Assembly (NCBI RefSeq): GCF_041395345.1
Contig: NZ_JAWLAR010000022.1
Location: forward strand, 1 to 64,000
Direction of reading: 5' to 3'
From: Dokdonella sp041395345
GTDB lineage: Bacteria > Pseudomonadota > Gammaproteobacteria > Xanthomonadales > Rhodanobacteraceae
DNA length: 64,000 nucleotides
Below are positions 42,350 through 51,740 of this stretch, in pieces. The first letter of the stretch is position 1. Each line of letters opens with the position of its first letter. The position numbers were made by a program, and so were the translations under genes. The notes under the pieces were generated by a model. It was not told where the DNA came from and searched no databases. It saw nothing but the letters and a program-made list of their open reading frames with translations.

Positions 42350-43452
42350 GGCAGGGCCGCCAGCAGGCGTTCGTTCTCGAAGCGGCTGCCGAGGCTGATG
42401 CGTATCGTGTTGCCGAGCCCGTAGCCCTGCATTGGCCGCACGATCACGCCGTGCTCGAACAGCCGGGCCTGCAGGGTACTGGCATCGACGCCTAGATCGA
42501 CCATCAGGAAATTCGTCTGCGACGGCAGCGCCCGATAGCCCCGCTGCGCCAACTCGGTGCGCAGCCATTCGCGCTCATCCCGGGTCCAGCTCAGCACAGT
42601 CTCAAGGTGGGCCTGATCCGACAGCGCCGCCTCGGCCGCGGCAAGGGCCAGACCGTTGACATTGAATGACTCACGCAGGCGATCAAGGACGCCCACGACG
42701 CCCGGGTCGGCAACCAGATAGCCGACGCGAAGACCGGCCAGCGCGTATGCCTTGGAAAACGTGCGGGTTACGACGAGGTTTGGATACTGCCCGGCAAACC
42801 TGAGTGCGGTGCTCAGCCCGGGTGCATCCACATACTCGTAATAGGCCTCGTCGACCACCACAAGGGTGGTCAGCGGAACGTGCTTGAGCAGCGCCTCGAG
42901 CTGGCCGTCGTCAAACCAGGTTCCGGTCGGATTGTTCGGATTGGCCAGATACAGGAGTCGCGTATCGGCGCGTACCGCGGCAGCCAGGGCCGCCAGATCG
43001 TGGCCCAGCGGTGCAGTGGCATGGTCACCGGGCAACGCCGGCACGCGAATCGCCCGTGCGCCGGCAGCCGCCGTGGCAATCGGAAACACCGCGAATCCGA
43101 ATTCGGAGAACACCACCGATGTGCTGGCATCCGCAAAACACTGGGCCAGCAGCATCAACAGTTCGTGCGAACCATTGCCGAGCAGGATGCGGCTTGTGTC
43201 TGTCCCCAGTCTCCTGGCCAGTGCCAGCTTGAGCGCGCCACCCTGCGGGTCGGGATATCGAAATACCTCCGCCAGGGAATCGCGCATGGCCGCGAGTGCC
43301 AACGGGCTTGGCCCGAGCACGTTCTCGTTCGAGCCCAGCTCAGCCAGCTGTTGACCGAACCTGACACGCAGGGCTGGCAAATCATGGCCTGGATCATAGG
43401 CACGCAGTCCCTGCGTGGTGGCGTTGGCCAGGGCCGCGGCGTCGAAATTCAC
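42346..43452 (-). CDS. hisC: Histidinol-phosphate/aromatic aminotransferase
   Basis: 368 residues from a GTG overlapping the pheA stop (GTGA). The fold-type I aminotransferase motifs are L-G-S-N-E-N near 40, N-P-N-N-P-T-G near 150, D-E-A-Y-Y-E-Y near 175, and the PLP Lys in T-F-S-K-A-Y-A-L-A-G-L-R-V-G-Y near 208. Located between pheA and aroA rather than in a his operon, this copy (hisC2 type) may also make phenylalanine or tyrosine from prephenate-derived acids. Histidine use cannot be excluded. Confidence 0.93.
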   Translation of the reverse strand: MNFDAAALANATTQGLRAYDPGHDLPALRVRFGQQLAELGSNENVLGPSPLALAAMRDSLAEVFRYPDPQGGALKLALARRLGTDTSRILLGNGSHELLMLLAQCFADASTSVVFSEFGFAVFPIATAAAGARAIRVPALPGDHATAPLGHDLAALAAAVRADTRLLYLANPNNPTGTWFDDGQLEALLKHVPLTTLVVVDEAYYEYVDAPGLSTALRFAGQYPNLVVTRTFSKAYALAGLRVGYLVADPGVVGVLDRLRESFNVNGLALAAAEAALSDQAHLETVLSWTRDEREWLRTELAQRGYRALPSQTNFLMVDLGVDASTLQARLFEHGVIVRPMQGYGLGNTIRISLGSRFENERLLAALP

Positions 43453-44558
43453 GGCACGGCGACCGGGTAGGAGCCCAGTATCTTGATCTGTGCGGCGAAC
43501 GCGGAAAGCTCGGCCAGTGCCTTCTGCATCTGCTCGTCTTCAACGTGACCGGCAAGATCGATGAAGAACGCGTACTCCCATTTGGCTTGATGCGAGGGGC
43601 GCGACTCGATGCGATTCATCGAGATGCCGTGCCGGGCAAACGGACTCAGCACGTTGAACAACGCACCCGGCTGGTCCTTGATGAAGACCAGCACTGAAGT
43701 GCGGTCATGACCAGACGGTGGGAAGATCTGTCGACCGAGGACCAGGAATCGCGTGGTGTTGTCGGCGTGGTCTTCGATAGGTCGCATGATGACCTTCTTG
43801 AGGCCGTAGACCAGCCCGGCAGACTCCCCGGCGATGGCTGCGGCATCGTCGGCATTGCGTGCGCGGCGCGCACCTTCGGCGTTGCTGCTGACCGGCAGCT
43901 TTTCGACATCGGGAAGATTGCTGCGCAACCAGCCCTGAGTCTGGGCAAAGGATTGAGGGTGGGAATAGATGCGCTCGATATCCTCGATGCGGCCGCTGCG
44001 CGAAAGCAGATACTGGTGTACGCGCAATTCGACTTCGCCGCAGATCTTGATGTCGGAGGTGAGGAACATGTCCAGGGTGATCTGGATCGTACCTTGCCCC
44101 GAATTCTCGACCGGCACGACTCCAAAATCGGCGCCTCCATTGGCCACCTCCTGAAACACCTCCTCAATGCTGGCCAACGGCAGGCCATGAGCCGAACGGC
44201 CGAAATGCTTGAGTACCGCCTGCTGGCTGAAGGTTCCTTCCGGACCGAGGAAACCGATCTTCAGGGGCTCCTGTTGCGCAAGGCAGGCCGACATGATTTC
44301 ACGAAACACGTGCACCAGCACTTCATCGCTGAGCGGCCCCTCGTTGCGGTCGACGACCATGCGCAGCACTTGTGCCTCGCGCTCGGGACGATAGTAGTCG
44401 ACAGCTGCAGCCAGCGGCCCCTTGGCCAGGCCGACCTGGTGCGCAAATCTGGCGCGCTCGGCAATCAGATCCTGGATCGCACGATCGATCCCGTCGATGC
44501 GCTGACGCACCTCACCGAGATCTGGCGAAGTGGTCGGGCGCTGCTCTTCGTTGCTCAT
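43449..44558 (-). CDS. pheA: Chorismate mutase/prephenate dehydratase (P-protein)
   Basis: 369 residues. The N-terminal AroQ chorismate mutase (about 15-95) has R-Q-R-I-D-G-I-D and the catalytic K-G-P-x...Y-Y-R-P-E-R-E. The prephenate dehydratase domain starts at I-G-F-L-G-P-E-G-T-F-S near 102 and holds N-S-x-x-G-T-I near 158. The ACT domain carries the Phe-binding E-S-R-P-S near 320. It makes phenylpyruvate and is probably feedback-inhibited by phenylalanine. It leads the pheA-hisC-aroA coupled unit, 108 bases after serC. Confidence 0.96.
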   Translation of the reverse strand: MSNEEQRPTTSPDLGEVRQRIDGIDRAIQDLIAERARFAHQVGLAKGPLAAAVDYYRPEREAQVLRMVVDRNEGPLSDEVLVHVFREIMSACLAQQEPLKIGFLGPEGTFSQQAVLKHFGRSAHGLPLASIEEVFQEVANGGADFGVVPVENSGQGTIQITLDMFLTSDIKICGEVELRVHQYLLSRSGRIEDIERIYSHPQSFAQTQGWLRSNLPDVEKLPVSSNAEGARRARNADDAAAIAGESAGLVYGLKKVIMRPIEDHADNTTRFLVLGRQIFPPSGHDRTSVLVFIKDQPGALFNVLSPFARHGISMNRIESRPSHQAKWEYAFFIDLAGHVEDEQMQKALAELSAFAAQIKILGSYPVAVP

Positions 44559-44666
44559 GGCATATGTTCCTGGTGGAGTCTCACGGCCGACATCCCGGTC
44601 TCGCGGTCCGAACGGAATCGTTGAAGCGACGCCGAAAACGGACAGAGGTTCTCTGGTGAAGGCGGC

Positions 44667-45749
44667 CTACCCATGACGGCTGGCGAAATCGCGCATGAAG
44701 TCGACCAGCGTGCGCACCTGGTCCAGGCTGATCGCGTTGTAGATCGATGCGCGCATGCCGCCGAGCACGCGATGGCCCTTGAGTCCGATCAACCCGGCTG
44801 CATCGGCCTCGGCGAGAAAGGCTGCATCGAGTTCGGGGCGCCCCAGGAAAAACGGCACGTTCATCCAGGACCGCGCCGAGGCTTCAACCGGATTCGAATA
44901 GAAGTCCGACTGATCAATGGTCGAATACAGCAATTCCGCTTTCGACTTGTTGCGCTCACCCATGGCGACCACACCGCCCTGGGCCTTGAGCCACTTGAAG
45001 ACCAGCGAAGCCAGGTACCAGCCGTACGTGTTCGGCGTGTTGAACAGCGAACGTCCAGCCGCGTGTTCGGCATAACTGAAAATGCGCGCCATCGAGTCGG
45101 GACATCGCTCAAGCAGATCGTCACGAATGATCAGGATGACGAGACCGGAGGCACCGATGTTCTTTTGCGCGCCGGCATAGATCAGCCCGAAACGCGAAAC
45201 GTCGATCGGACGCGACAGGATGTCCGAGGACATGTCGGCAATCAGCGGTACGTTGCCCACTTCGGGGACGTCCTGGAATTCGACGCCATGGATCGTTTCG
45301 TTCGGCGTGTAGTGCAGGTAGCACGCATCCGGATCGAGATCCCATGCACTGCGTGCAGGTATCCGCGTGTAGTGGCTATCGATGGAACTGGCTGCGATGC
45401 GCGCCTGCACATAAGGCGATCCTTCGCGGACCGCCTTTTCTCCCCAGGCGCCGGTGACGATGTAGTCCGCAGACTGGTCGGGACGCGCGAGATTCATCGG
45501 GATCTGGGCAAAGTGCTGGGTCGCCCCACCCTGCAGGAACAGCACCCGATAGTTGTCGGGTATCGACATCAGGTCGCGCAGGTCCTGCTCGGATTCCTCG
45601 GCCAGGTCCATGAAGGCGCGACTGCGGTGGCTGATCTCCATCACGGAGGCCCGCGCGCTTCCCCATTCAAGCAGTTCGGACTGGGCCTGCCTCAGCACTT
45701 CTTCGGGCAGCGCGGCGGGTCCGGCGCTGAAATTGCAGCCACGAGTCAC
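44667..45749 (-). CDS. serC: Phosphoserine aminotransferase
   Basis: 360 residues from the GTG at 45749, behind AAGGAA; the open frame runs further upstream without coding character. N-F-S-A-G-P-A-A-L-P is the family start. Q-G-G-A-T-Q-H-F near 75 and the PLP Lys in A-G-A-Q-K-N-I-G-A-S-G near 200 are conserved, as is H-R-V-L-G-G-M-R-A-S-I-Y-N-A near the end. It converts phosphohydroxypyruvate to phosphoserine and also serves pyridoxal synthesis. serC upstream of pheA/aroA is a classic arrangement. Confidence 0.96.
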   Translation of the reverse strand: MTRGCNFSAGPAALPEEVLRQAQSELLEWGSARASVMEISHRSRAFMDLAEESEQDLRDLMSIPDNYRVLFLQGGATQHFAQIPMNLARPDQSADYIVTGAWGEKAVREGSPYVQARIAASSIDSHYTRIPARSAWDLDPDACYLHYTPNETIHGVEFQDVPEVGNVPLIADMSSDILSRPIDVSRFGLIYAGAQKNIGASGLVILIIRDDLLERCPDSMARIFSYAEHAAGRSLFNTPNTYGWYLASLVFKWLKAQGGVVAMGERNKSKAELLYSTIDQSDFYSNPVEASARSWMNVPFFLGRPELDAAFLAEADAAGLIGLKGHRVLGGMRASIYNAISLDQVRTLVDFMRDFASRHG

Positions 45750-45935
45750 GACGTTTTCCTTGTTCGGGGCCGATCCACGGCGATCAGCCAATGTCGCAAC
45801 AATATGGCGCATTGCAGCATTACCGCAAGCGCTACCCCGCGAGCAAGGCCTTGCCGGGAAGGCCATCAGCGCTCCCGGCTGCAAGATCGCGGGTCTGGTT
45901 GCCGCAGACTTGCCCTGTCCTCTGGCGGATGCCGG

Positions 45936-46763
45936 TCAGTAGTTGCCGAACCACAGCAAGCCGGCAATTCCCAGTCCAATCAGGGCTGCGGCCGCAATCA
46001 GCCACCAGACCCCGGAACTGTCGTCTTCCTTTTCGTCTGCCACGACGGGATCGTCGATCTGGATGGCATCCAGGGTTTGCGTGATGGCAGGCGCCATCTC
46101 TGCAGGGGTCGGCAGACTTTGACCCCTTGCGGGATACCCGGGTGCCTCGAGCACGAAACGATTGCGGCCGAAAGAAAGCTGATCGCCGGGATGGAGGACG
46201 GCACTCTTCACCCGCACGCCGTTGATTTCGGTTCCCTGGCTGGAGTCGAGATCACGAAGATAGATGGCGTCGTCGCAGACGCTGATCGATACATGACGCT
46301 CCGACATGCCGGGCTCGTCCAGATCGAGTCCGCTGCTGCCGTTGCCGATCACAAGCTGCTCGCCGATGCTGATGGTCTTGCCGAACTGCGCACCCGATAC
46401 GCCGCGCAGAACCACCCGCGAGACGGCAGCAGTAGTGCCCCGCGGCGTACTGGCAGGTACGCGCGTGTCGATGATCTCGTCGTGATCGGGTTTCAGAACA
46501 GCGGCGACGGCGTCGAAATTGATCACGTCACCCAGCCTGAGCAGAGCCTTTTCGACCACAGGACGGGCGTTCACGTGGGTTCGCGCCTGCGCGTCGAGGA
46601 CCTCGAGAATCATGCCTCGCTGGTCGACCAGCAGACGCGCATGCCACGGCTTCACGCCGCCCGCGTCAAGAATGACTGTATTGCCCTGCGCCGACCCGAT
46701 ACCGGTGACTCCGCTATCGACGAGCACATCGGCATGTTCCCCGTTGGAAAAGCTCAGACGCAT
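45936..46763 (-). CDS. FHA-domain protein with C-terminal membrane anchor
   Basis: 275 residues from the ATG at 46763. The first 95 residues form a degenerate FHA-like module (V-K-P-W-H-A-R-L-L-V). A second FHA domain (about 125-210) keeps I-G-N-G-S-S-G-L-D-L-D, S-E-R-H-V-S-I and the loop S-S-Q-G-T-E-I-N-G. An acidic linker leads to a single C-terminal membrane helix, W-W-L-I-A-A-A-A-L-I-G-L-G-I-A-G-L-L-W, so the FHA part faces the cytoplasm as a tail-anchored protein. It would bind a phosphothreonine protein; no kinase is nearby. Confidence 0.82.
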   Translation of the reverse strand: MRLSFSNGEHADVLVDSGVTGIGSAQGNTVILDAGGVKPWHARLLVDQRGMILEVLDAQARTHVNARPVVEKALLRLGDVINFDAVAAVLKPDHDEIIDTRVPASTPRGTTAAVSRVVLRGVSGAQFGKTISIGEQLVIGNGSSGLDLDEPGMSERHVSISVCDDAIYLRDLDSSQGTEINGVRVKSAVLHPGDQLSFGRNRFVLEAPGYPARGQSLPTPAEMAPAITQTLDAIQIDDPVVADEKEDDSSGVWWLIAAAALIGLGIAGLLWFGNY

Positions 46764-47062
46764 CGGTTCACGGGTTGTCGGAATTGTCGGCACTCTAGCA
46801 GGATGCGACAGGACTGGCACCTGCCCCCGCGGCGGTTCACCGAGGTCGCCATGAGCGGCAGGCGACTCCGGCTTGATAGCGGGCGCACCGGCATGACCTT
46901 CCCCCATTGTCCCGATTCCCGGTTCCTGCCGGGTGGGGCGAGCTGTTCCGCGGCCGGAAACTGGAACCTTCGTTCCGCCCAAGGCTTCTGCCGACATGGC
47001 TCCTGGGGCATCATAGTGTCTGTCGCGCAACGTCCTCATGTTGGCGAAACCGGAGAAACTGG
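46764..47062. other. Divergent gap between the FHA gene and PHA-system gene
   Basis: About 300 bases with no supported gene. The FHA frame remains open upstream to 47114 but overlaps the PHA-system gene and has no ribosome site matching the one at 47063. Divergent promoters are expected here; none is clear by eye. Confidence 0.4.
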
Positions 47063-47338
47063 ATGGCGAGCATTGATATCCGCCGAAAACACAACCTTTC
47101 CACGACTGAAGCAAAAAAGGCGGTCAACAAGCTGGCCAAGTCGATTGCCAAGGAGTTCGACCTTGATTGCGGCTGGGAGGGCAACACGCTGGCCTTTTCC
47201 CGCAGCGGCGTCGATGGCCACATCGCCCTGGAGAAAGGCGAGGTCCACGTCTATGCACAGCTCGGTTTCCTGATGGGCGTCATGAAACCCATGATCGAGC
47301 AGGAGATTCACCGACATCTCGACGAGCAGATCGGCTGA
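47063..47338 (+). CDS. Polyhydroxyalkanoic acid system small protein
   Basis: 91 residues with GGAG seven bases before the ATG. I-D-I-R-R-K-H-N-L at the start, F-D-L-D-C-G-W-E-G-N-T-L-A-F-S-R-S-G-V-D-G-H-I near 32-54 and V-Y-A-Q-L-G-F-L near 63 match the PHA granule-region family (TIGR02610-like). These proteins occur near PHA synthesis genes; the exact role is not known. The last base of its stop is shared with the first base of the patatin start (TGATG), so the two are coupled. A longer frame from 46907 is not supported. Confidence 0.85.
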   Translation: MASIDIRRKHNLSTTEAKKAVNKLAKSIAKEFDLDCGWEGNTLAFSRSGVDGHIALEKGEVHVYAQLGFLMGVMKPMIEQEIHRHLDEQIG

Positions 47339-48654
47339 TGCTGGCAATCAAGGCAGCCCGGAAACCGCGTCGCAAGGGCAGACATCCGAGCATCGCGCTG
47401 GCTGTTGCCGGTGGCGGCCCGATCGGCGGCATTTTCGAGATTGGCGCCGTTCGCGCCCTCGATGACGCCATCGAGGGTCTCGATCTGAATGCACTGGACA
47501 CCTATGTCGGTGTCAGTTCCGGCGCGTTCGTGGCAGCGAGCCTGGCCAATCGGCTGAGCACAGCCGAAATGTGCAGGATCTTCATCACCGGAGACTCCGA
47601 CCAGTTTCGCTTTCGACCCGAGGACTTCATCCGCCCGGCCATTTTCGAGTACCTCAGTCGCCTCGCCGGCGTGCCGCGCATGTTGCTGGCCGGACTTGCC
47701 GAATTTGCGAAGCACCCGCTGGAGCTCAATGTATCCGACAGCCTGCTGCGACTCGGCAGCATTCTCCCCACCGGCATCTTCGACAACGAAGCCATTGAAC
47801 GCTTCCTGCGCACGGCGTTCACCGCACACGGGCGCAGCAATGACTTCCGTGAGCTTGCGCGCAAGCTCTATATCGTTGCCGTGGAACTCGATACCGGACA
47901 AGCCGTCCGGTTTGGAACAGAAGGCCACGACGACGTACCCATTTCGCGCGCCATCGAAGCCAGCGCGGCCCTGCCCGGCCTCTATCCGCCGGTGAACATC
48001 AACGGGAAATACTACGTGGATGGCGCCCTGCGCTATACGGTCCATGCCTCGGTCGCGCTGGAAGCGGGAGCCGATCTGGTGTTTGCCATCAATCCGCTGG
48101 TTCCTATCGACACGACCAACGCAAGTGCGATGGGCAAGATTTCTCCGGCAAGCCTGATCGAAGGCGGCTTGCCTTCGGTGCTGTCGCAGATGTTCCGCAC
48201 CTTGCTGCAGTCCAGGATGCAGGCGAGCATTCCGAAATATGAAGGCAAGTATGCCGGCTCGGATTTGCTGATCATCGAACCCGGCGACGACGACACCGAC
48301 ATGTTCTTCACCAATGTCTTCAGTTTCGCCCACCGCAAGCGACTCGCCGAGCATGCCTACCAGTCCACCATCAGCGACCTGCGCAAGCATCGCAATTCAC
48401 TGGGCCCGTTGCTCAGGCGCCACGGACTGAGCTTGCGCGATGAGATCCTGGATGAGCCGGGACGCACTTTGCTGAGTGGACTCGAGCGCAAGCCCGCACG
48501 GCGATCCCAGGCCACCTCGCAGCTGCACCGCACGCTGGACGATCTTGATCGCGCCCTGGAACGCGGACGCACCATCGCAAAGTCGCCAAAACGAACCCGC
48601 GCGCCGGCGCGCCCGAAAAGCAGGTCTGCGCGCTCGCCCTCGGCGCACTCCTGA
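47338..48654 (+). CDS. Patatin-like phospholipase/lipase
   Basis: 438 residues. The oxyanion loop is G-G-G-P-I-G-G at 25-31, the nucleophile is Ser60 in G-V-S-S-G, and the dyad Asp lies in V-D-G-A-L near residue 228. These three are the patatin catalytic elements. A long helical C-terminal part ends in a basic tail. It probably hydrolyses phospholipid or neutral-lipid esters; next to PHA and phasin genes it may act on storage granules. It is coupled to the PHA-system gene. No signal peptide, so it is cytoplasmic. Confidence 0.87.
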   Translation: MLAIKAARKPRRKGRHPSIALAVAGGGPIGGIFEIGAVRALDDAIEGLDLNALDTYVGVSSGAFVAASLANRLSTAEMCRIFITGDSDQFRFRPEDFIRPAIFEYLSRLAGVPRMLLAGLAEFAKHPLELNVSDSLLRLGSILPTGIFDNEAIERFLRTAFTAHGRSNDFRELARKLYIVAVELDTGQAVRFGTEGHDDVPISRAIEASAALPGLYPPVNINGKYYVDGALRYTVHASVALEAGADLVFAINPLVPIDTTNASAMGKISPASLIEGGLPSVLSQMFRTLLQSRMQASIPKYEGKYAGSDLLIIEPGDDDTDMFFTNVFSFAHRKRLAEHAYQSTISDLRKHRNSLGPLLRRHGLSLRDEILDEPGRTLLSGLERKPARRSQATSQLHRTLDDLDRALERGRTIAKSPKRTRAPARPKSRSARSPSAHS

Positions 48655-48748
48655 CCTGCCTGCGGGGCATCGACTACTTGCTCTATTGATCTCTACTATT
48701 ATTCCCGCCAATCGGGGCAGCTGCCCTTGACCCTTCGAAGGAAATGAC

Positions 48749-49411
48749 ATGACCAAGCCCAAGCTGAAATCCAAAGCCGCGCCAGCGACCAGCAAGCCCA
48801 CGGCTCGCGCAGGCGGCAAGTCGATCGTTGAATCCGCACAACACATCTGGCTCGCCGGCCTCGGCGCATTCGCCAAGGCTCAGGACGAGGGTACCCGCCT
48901 GTTCGAGGCACTGGTGCGCGAGGGAGTCTCCCTCGAGCAAAAGACCCGCAAGCTCACCGCAGGCAAGGCCGATGAGGCGCGCGGTGCCGTCGAGGCTGCT
49001 GTTGGCCAGGTCAAGGAACGCAGCCAGGAAACCTGGGACAAGCTTGAGAAAGTGTTCGAGAGCCGCGTATCCCGCGCCCTGAACCGCCTTGGCGTTCCCG
49101 GCAGCACCGAGCTCAACAAGCTGACCAAGCGCGTCGAGGAACTCGGCCGCGAGGTAAGCAAGCTCAATAGCAAGTCCGGAGCCAAGTCCGCCGACCGCAG
49201 CGCTGCGGCAAGAAGTGGCGCCACCCGATCCATTTCCCGGGTCAAGGACGAACTGGCCGATGTAGCGCGTGAGCTCGAGTCCGCCCAGCTCAAGCAGGCA
49301 GGCGCGAAGCGCAGCGCCAGCAGCGCAAAAAAGGCAGCAGCAAAGAAGCCGGCGGCAAGGAAAAAGCCGGCGGCAAAGAAAGCCGCGGCCAGGAAGAAAA
49401 GCGCGAAGTAG
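48749..49411 (+). CDS. Phasin-family protein with basic Ala/Lys/Pro tail
   Basis: 220 residues, with AAGGA before the ATG. The phasin domain (about 25-130) opens A-Q-H-I-W-L-A-G-L-G-A-F-A-K-A-Q, the PhaI/PhaF hallmark, followed by long amphipathic helices likely to coat granules. A coiled-coil segment near 115-140 is followed by a Lys-Ala-Pro-rich repeat tail (residues 185-220), like the histone H1-like DNA-binding tail of PhaF. It could tether granules to the nucleoid. It lies downstream of the patatin gene and ends at a strong terminator. Confidence 0.9.
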   Translation: MTKPKLKSKAAPATSKPTARAGGKSIVESAQHIWLAGLGAFAKAQDEGTRLFEALVREGVSLEQKTRKLTAGKADEARGAVEAAVGQVKERSQETWDKLEKVFESRVSRALNRLGVPGSTELNKLTKRVEELGREVSKLNSKSGAKSADRSAAARSGATRSISRVKDELADVARELESAQLKQAGAKRSASSAKKAAAKKPAARKKPAAKKAAARKKSAK

Positions 49412-49443
49412 CCAGCCCTGAAGGCCCGCCCTGTTTAAAAAAG

Positions 49444-49479
49444 AGCCCCTCTCCGCTGGCGGAGAGGGGCTTTCTTTTT
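49444..49479. terminator. Strong bidirectional terminator after the first phasin gene
   Basis: AGCCCCTCTCCGC pairs perfectly with GCGGAGAGGGGCT across a two-base loop, followed by TTCTTTTT on the plus strand. An A-run at 49437-49442 gives T-rich termination on the other strand, between convergent genes. Confidence 0.92.
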
Positions 49480-49555
49480 GGCTATTGGCAACACCGAAAC
49501 TGAAACAAGCCCAATAAACAGCGAGCGTGTCCGGTTCACAGGCCGGGAGTTCCCG

Positions 49556-51550
49556 CTACCAGTGAACGCCGCGCATCAGGGCTGCAAACGCAACCTGCTC
49601 CGAGGACGGCCCTTGCTGCTTCTCCTCACGTACACCCTTGATGCCCTTGGCCGCCGAGGAATCAGGGAACAGGCGGAACGCCGTGTTCATGACGATTTCG
49701 TAGGCTCGGGGCGATACCGAGTAGAACAGCTGGGCGAAGATTCCGGTGCGCGTCGCGACCCGGACCGGACGCTCGATGATCGCACCCACAACCAGATCCG
49801 CGGCCTCTTCCGGGCTCAGGGTCGGCACGGAATCGTACATCTTCGTCGGCGCGATCATGGGCGTCTTGACCAGCGGCATGTTGATTGTCGTGAAGTTGAT
49901 TCCAAGATCGGAAAACTCCGCCTGGGCGCAGCGTGAGAATGCGTCGAGGGCCGCCTTGGACGAAACATAGGCCGAAAACCGGGGTGCGTTGGTCAGCACG
50001 CCAATCGAGGAAATGTTGATGATATGGCCGCGACGACGCTCGGTCATCTTCGGCAGGAAACCCAGGATCAGACGCAGCGAACCAAAATAGTTCAATTGCA
50101 TCGTTCGCTCGAAATCGTGGAAGCGGTCGTAGCTCGACGCGATCGCGCGGCGAATGGAGCGTCCTGCATTGTTGATGAGGATGTCGACGCCACCGTGATC
50201 CGCCGTGACCTGCTTGACGAAGGCGTCGCAGGAGGCCAGATCGGCCAGATCGACCACGTAGCTGTGGCAGGATCCTCCGGCTGCTTCGATTTCGACTTTC
50301 GCCGCAGCGAGCTCTTCTTCTCCGCGCGCACAGATGACCACTTTGGCCCCCGCGGCAGCCACTTTCAGGGCAACGGCCTTGCCAATGCCGGAGGAGCCCC
50401 CGGTGACGACAACCACCTTGCGCTTAACCTTGCCAGACAGGGAATGGTCGATGAAAAGCGCTGGATCCAGATGACGTTCCCAGTAGTCCCACAAGCGCCA
50501 GGCATAGGTCTGCAGCTTGGGCAGCTTGATCTTCGAACCCCGCAGCGCGCGCTCGGTTTCCCGTGAATCGAAACGCGTCGGGTAGTTGATGAAGCGCATC
50601 ACTTCGGCGGGAATGCCGAAATCATGCAGGAACGAGTTGAGCATGCGCCGTACCGGTGGCAGGTTGCCCAGGGCGTGGCGCACGGCAGCGGGCACAAACG
50701 CGAACATGCGCGCATCGAGCCGCATCGTCATCTTTGGCGCATGGCCGGCGTGAGCAAAGATATTGAGAACCTCGCCAATCCTGCGCGGAGCAGGGTCGGT
50801 CAGGTGGAAGCACTGGCCATCCAGCTTGGGGACATGAGCGATGTGGTCCATGCACGCCGCGACCCAGTCAACCGGGACCAGGTTGAGGCGACCGCCCTCC
50901 AGGCCGACTGTCGGCATCCACGGAGGTAACACTTCGCGCATCTTCTTTATCAGGCGGAAAAAATAGTAGGGACCGTCGATCTTGTCCATTTCTCCGGTCT
51001 GGGAGTTGCCGATCACGATGCCCGGACGATAGATGCGGAACGGCCGCTTGCACTCCGCCCTGACCAGACCTTCCGAATCGTGCTTGGTCTTGAAATAGGG
51101 ATTGTCCAGGCCTTCCGCTTCGTCAAACATGTCCTCGCGGAAGACGCCCGGATAGAGTCCGGCGGCCGCAATCGAACTGGTGTGGTGGAAACAACCGGCC
51201 TTCAGGCTTTCGGCAAGCTGCAATGCGTGACGGGTGCCTTCGATATTGGCCTTGACCTGGGCCGCTTCGTCGGCAGAAAGGTCATACAGCGCGGCAAGAT
51301 GGAAGAAATGCGTGATCTTGCCGCTCATGTTCTTCAGCGCGGTCGGGGTTACCCCCAGACGGGTCCTGGCGAGATCTCCGGTGACCGCAATCATGCGTTC
51401 CTTGTCGGCGCCGAGGCGGTCACGCAGTTCCTCGAACTTCGGAATCGACTCCTTGCGTACGAGACAGTAGATCTTGCCTTTGCGCAGCAGCAGCTTCTCG
51501 AGCAGATGGCGGCCGATGAATCCGGTCGCGCCCGTCACGAAATATGTCAT
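49556..51550 (-). CDS. Two-domain fatty acyl-CoA reductase (SDR-SDR)
   Basis: 664 residues from the ATG at 51550. The N-terminal extended-SDR domain has T-G-A-T-G-F-I-G at 6-13 and Tyr152-x3-Lys156. The C-terminal classical SDR domain has T-G-G-S-S-G-I-G at 383-390 and Tyr528-x3-Lys532. The D-P-Y-Y-F/G-P-Y-Y-F-F and H-H-T-S-S-I-A-A-A-G blocks and whole architecture match my memory of the Marinobacter alcohol-forming fatty acyl-CoA reductase (about 660 residues), which reduces acyl-CoA through aldehyde to fatty alcohol for wax esters. It is divergent from the acyl-CoA-binding protein gene. No wax synthase gene is in the window. Confidence 0.85.
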   Translation of the reverse strand: MTYFVTGATGFIGRHLLEKLLLRKGKIYCLVRKESIPKFEELRDRLGADKERMIAVTGDLARTRLGVTPTALKNMSGKITHFFHLAALYDLSADEAAQVKANIEGTRHALQLAESLKAGCFHHTSSIAAAGLYPGVFREDMFDEAEGLDNPYFKTKHDSEGLVRAECKRPFRIYRPGIVIGNSQTGEMDKIDGPYYFFRLIKKMREVLPPWMPTVGLEGGRLNLVPVDWVAACMDHIAHVPKLDGQCFHLTDPAPRRIGEVLNIFAHAGHAPKMTMRLDARMFAFVPAAVRHALGNLPPVRRMLNSFLHDFGIPAEVMRFINYPTRFDSRETERALRGSKIKLPKLQTYAWRLWDYWERHLDPALFIDHSLSGKVKRKVVVVTGGSSGIGKAVALKVAAAGAKVVICARGEEELAAAKVEIEAAGGSCHSYVVDLADLASCDAFVKQVTADHGGVDILINNAGRSIRRAIASSYDRFHDFERTMQLNYFGSLRLILGFLPKMTERRRGHIINISSIGVLTNAPRFSAYVSSKAALDAFSRCAQAEFSDLGINFTTINMPLVKTPMIAPTKMYDSVPTLSPEEAADLVVGAIIERPVRVATRTGIFAQLFYSVSPRAYEIVMNTAFRLFPDSSAAKGIKGVREEKQQGPSSEQVAFAALMRGVHW

Positions 51551-51672
51551 ATCCCCACTCCAATCCAATTTCAGGATGCCCAGACAACCCCATCAGGAGC
51601 GAGGGCTACGATCACCGGCGGCATACAGCATAGTCGCCCGTCGACAAGCTTTCCACGAACGATTGAATCGCG

Positions 51673-51701
51673 TTGACCACCCTCCGGGTGCATGATAGAA
51701 A
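51673..51701 (+). promoter_or_regulatory. Sigma-70-type promoter for the ACBP gene with operator-like repeat
   Basis: -35 TTGACC (51673-51678) and -10 TAGAAA (51696-51701) are 17 bases apart. An inverted repeat CACCC-TCC-GGGTG (51678-51690) fills the spacer. It is a plausible operator for the TetR-type regulator encoded downstream. The ATG follows 39 bases after the -10 box. Confidence 0.5.
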
Positions 51702-51740
51702 GTTCCGGCGCAGGGGGCGCGTCCAATCAGGCCAATTCAC

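Noticed and set aside
44673..47273. 866-codon open frame on the plus strand
   Set aside because: It runs antisense across serC and the FHA gene, has no family resemblance, and is an artefact of high GC.
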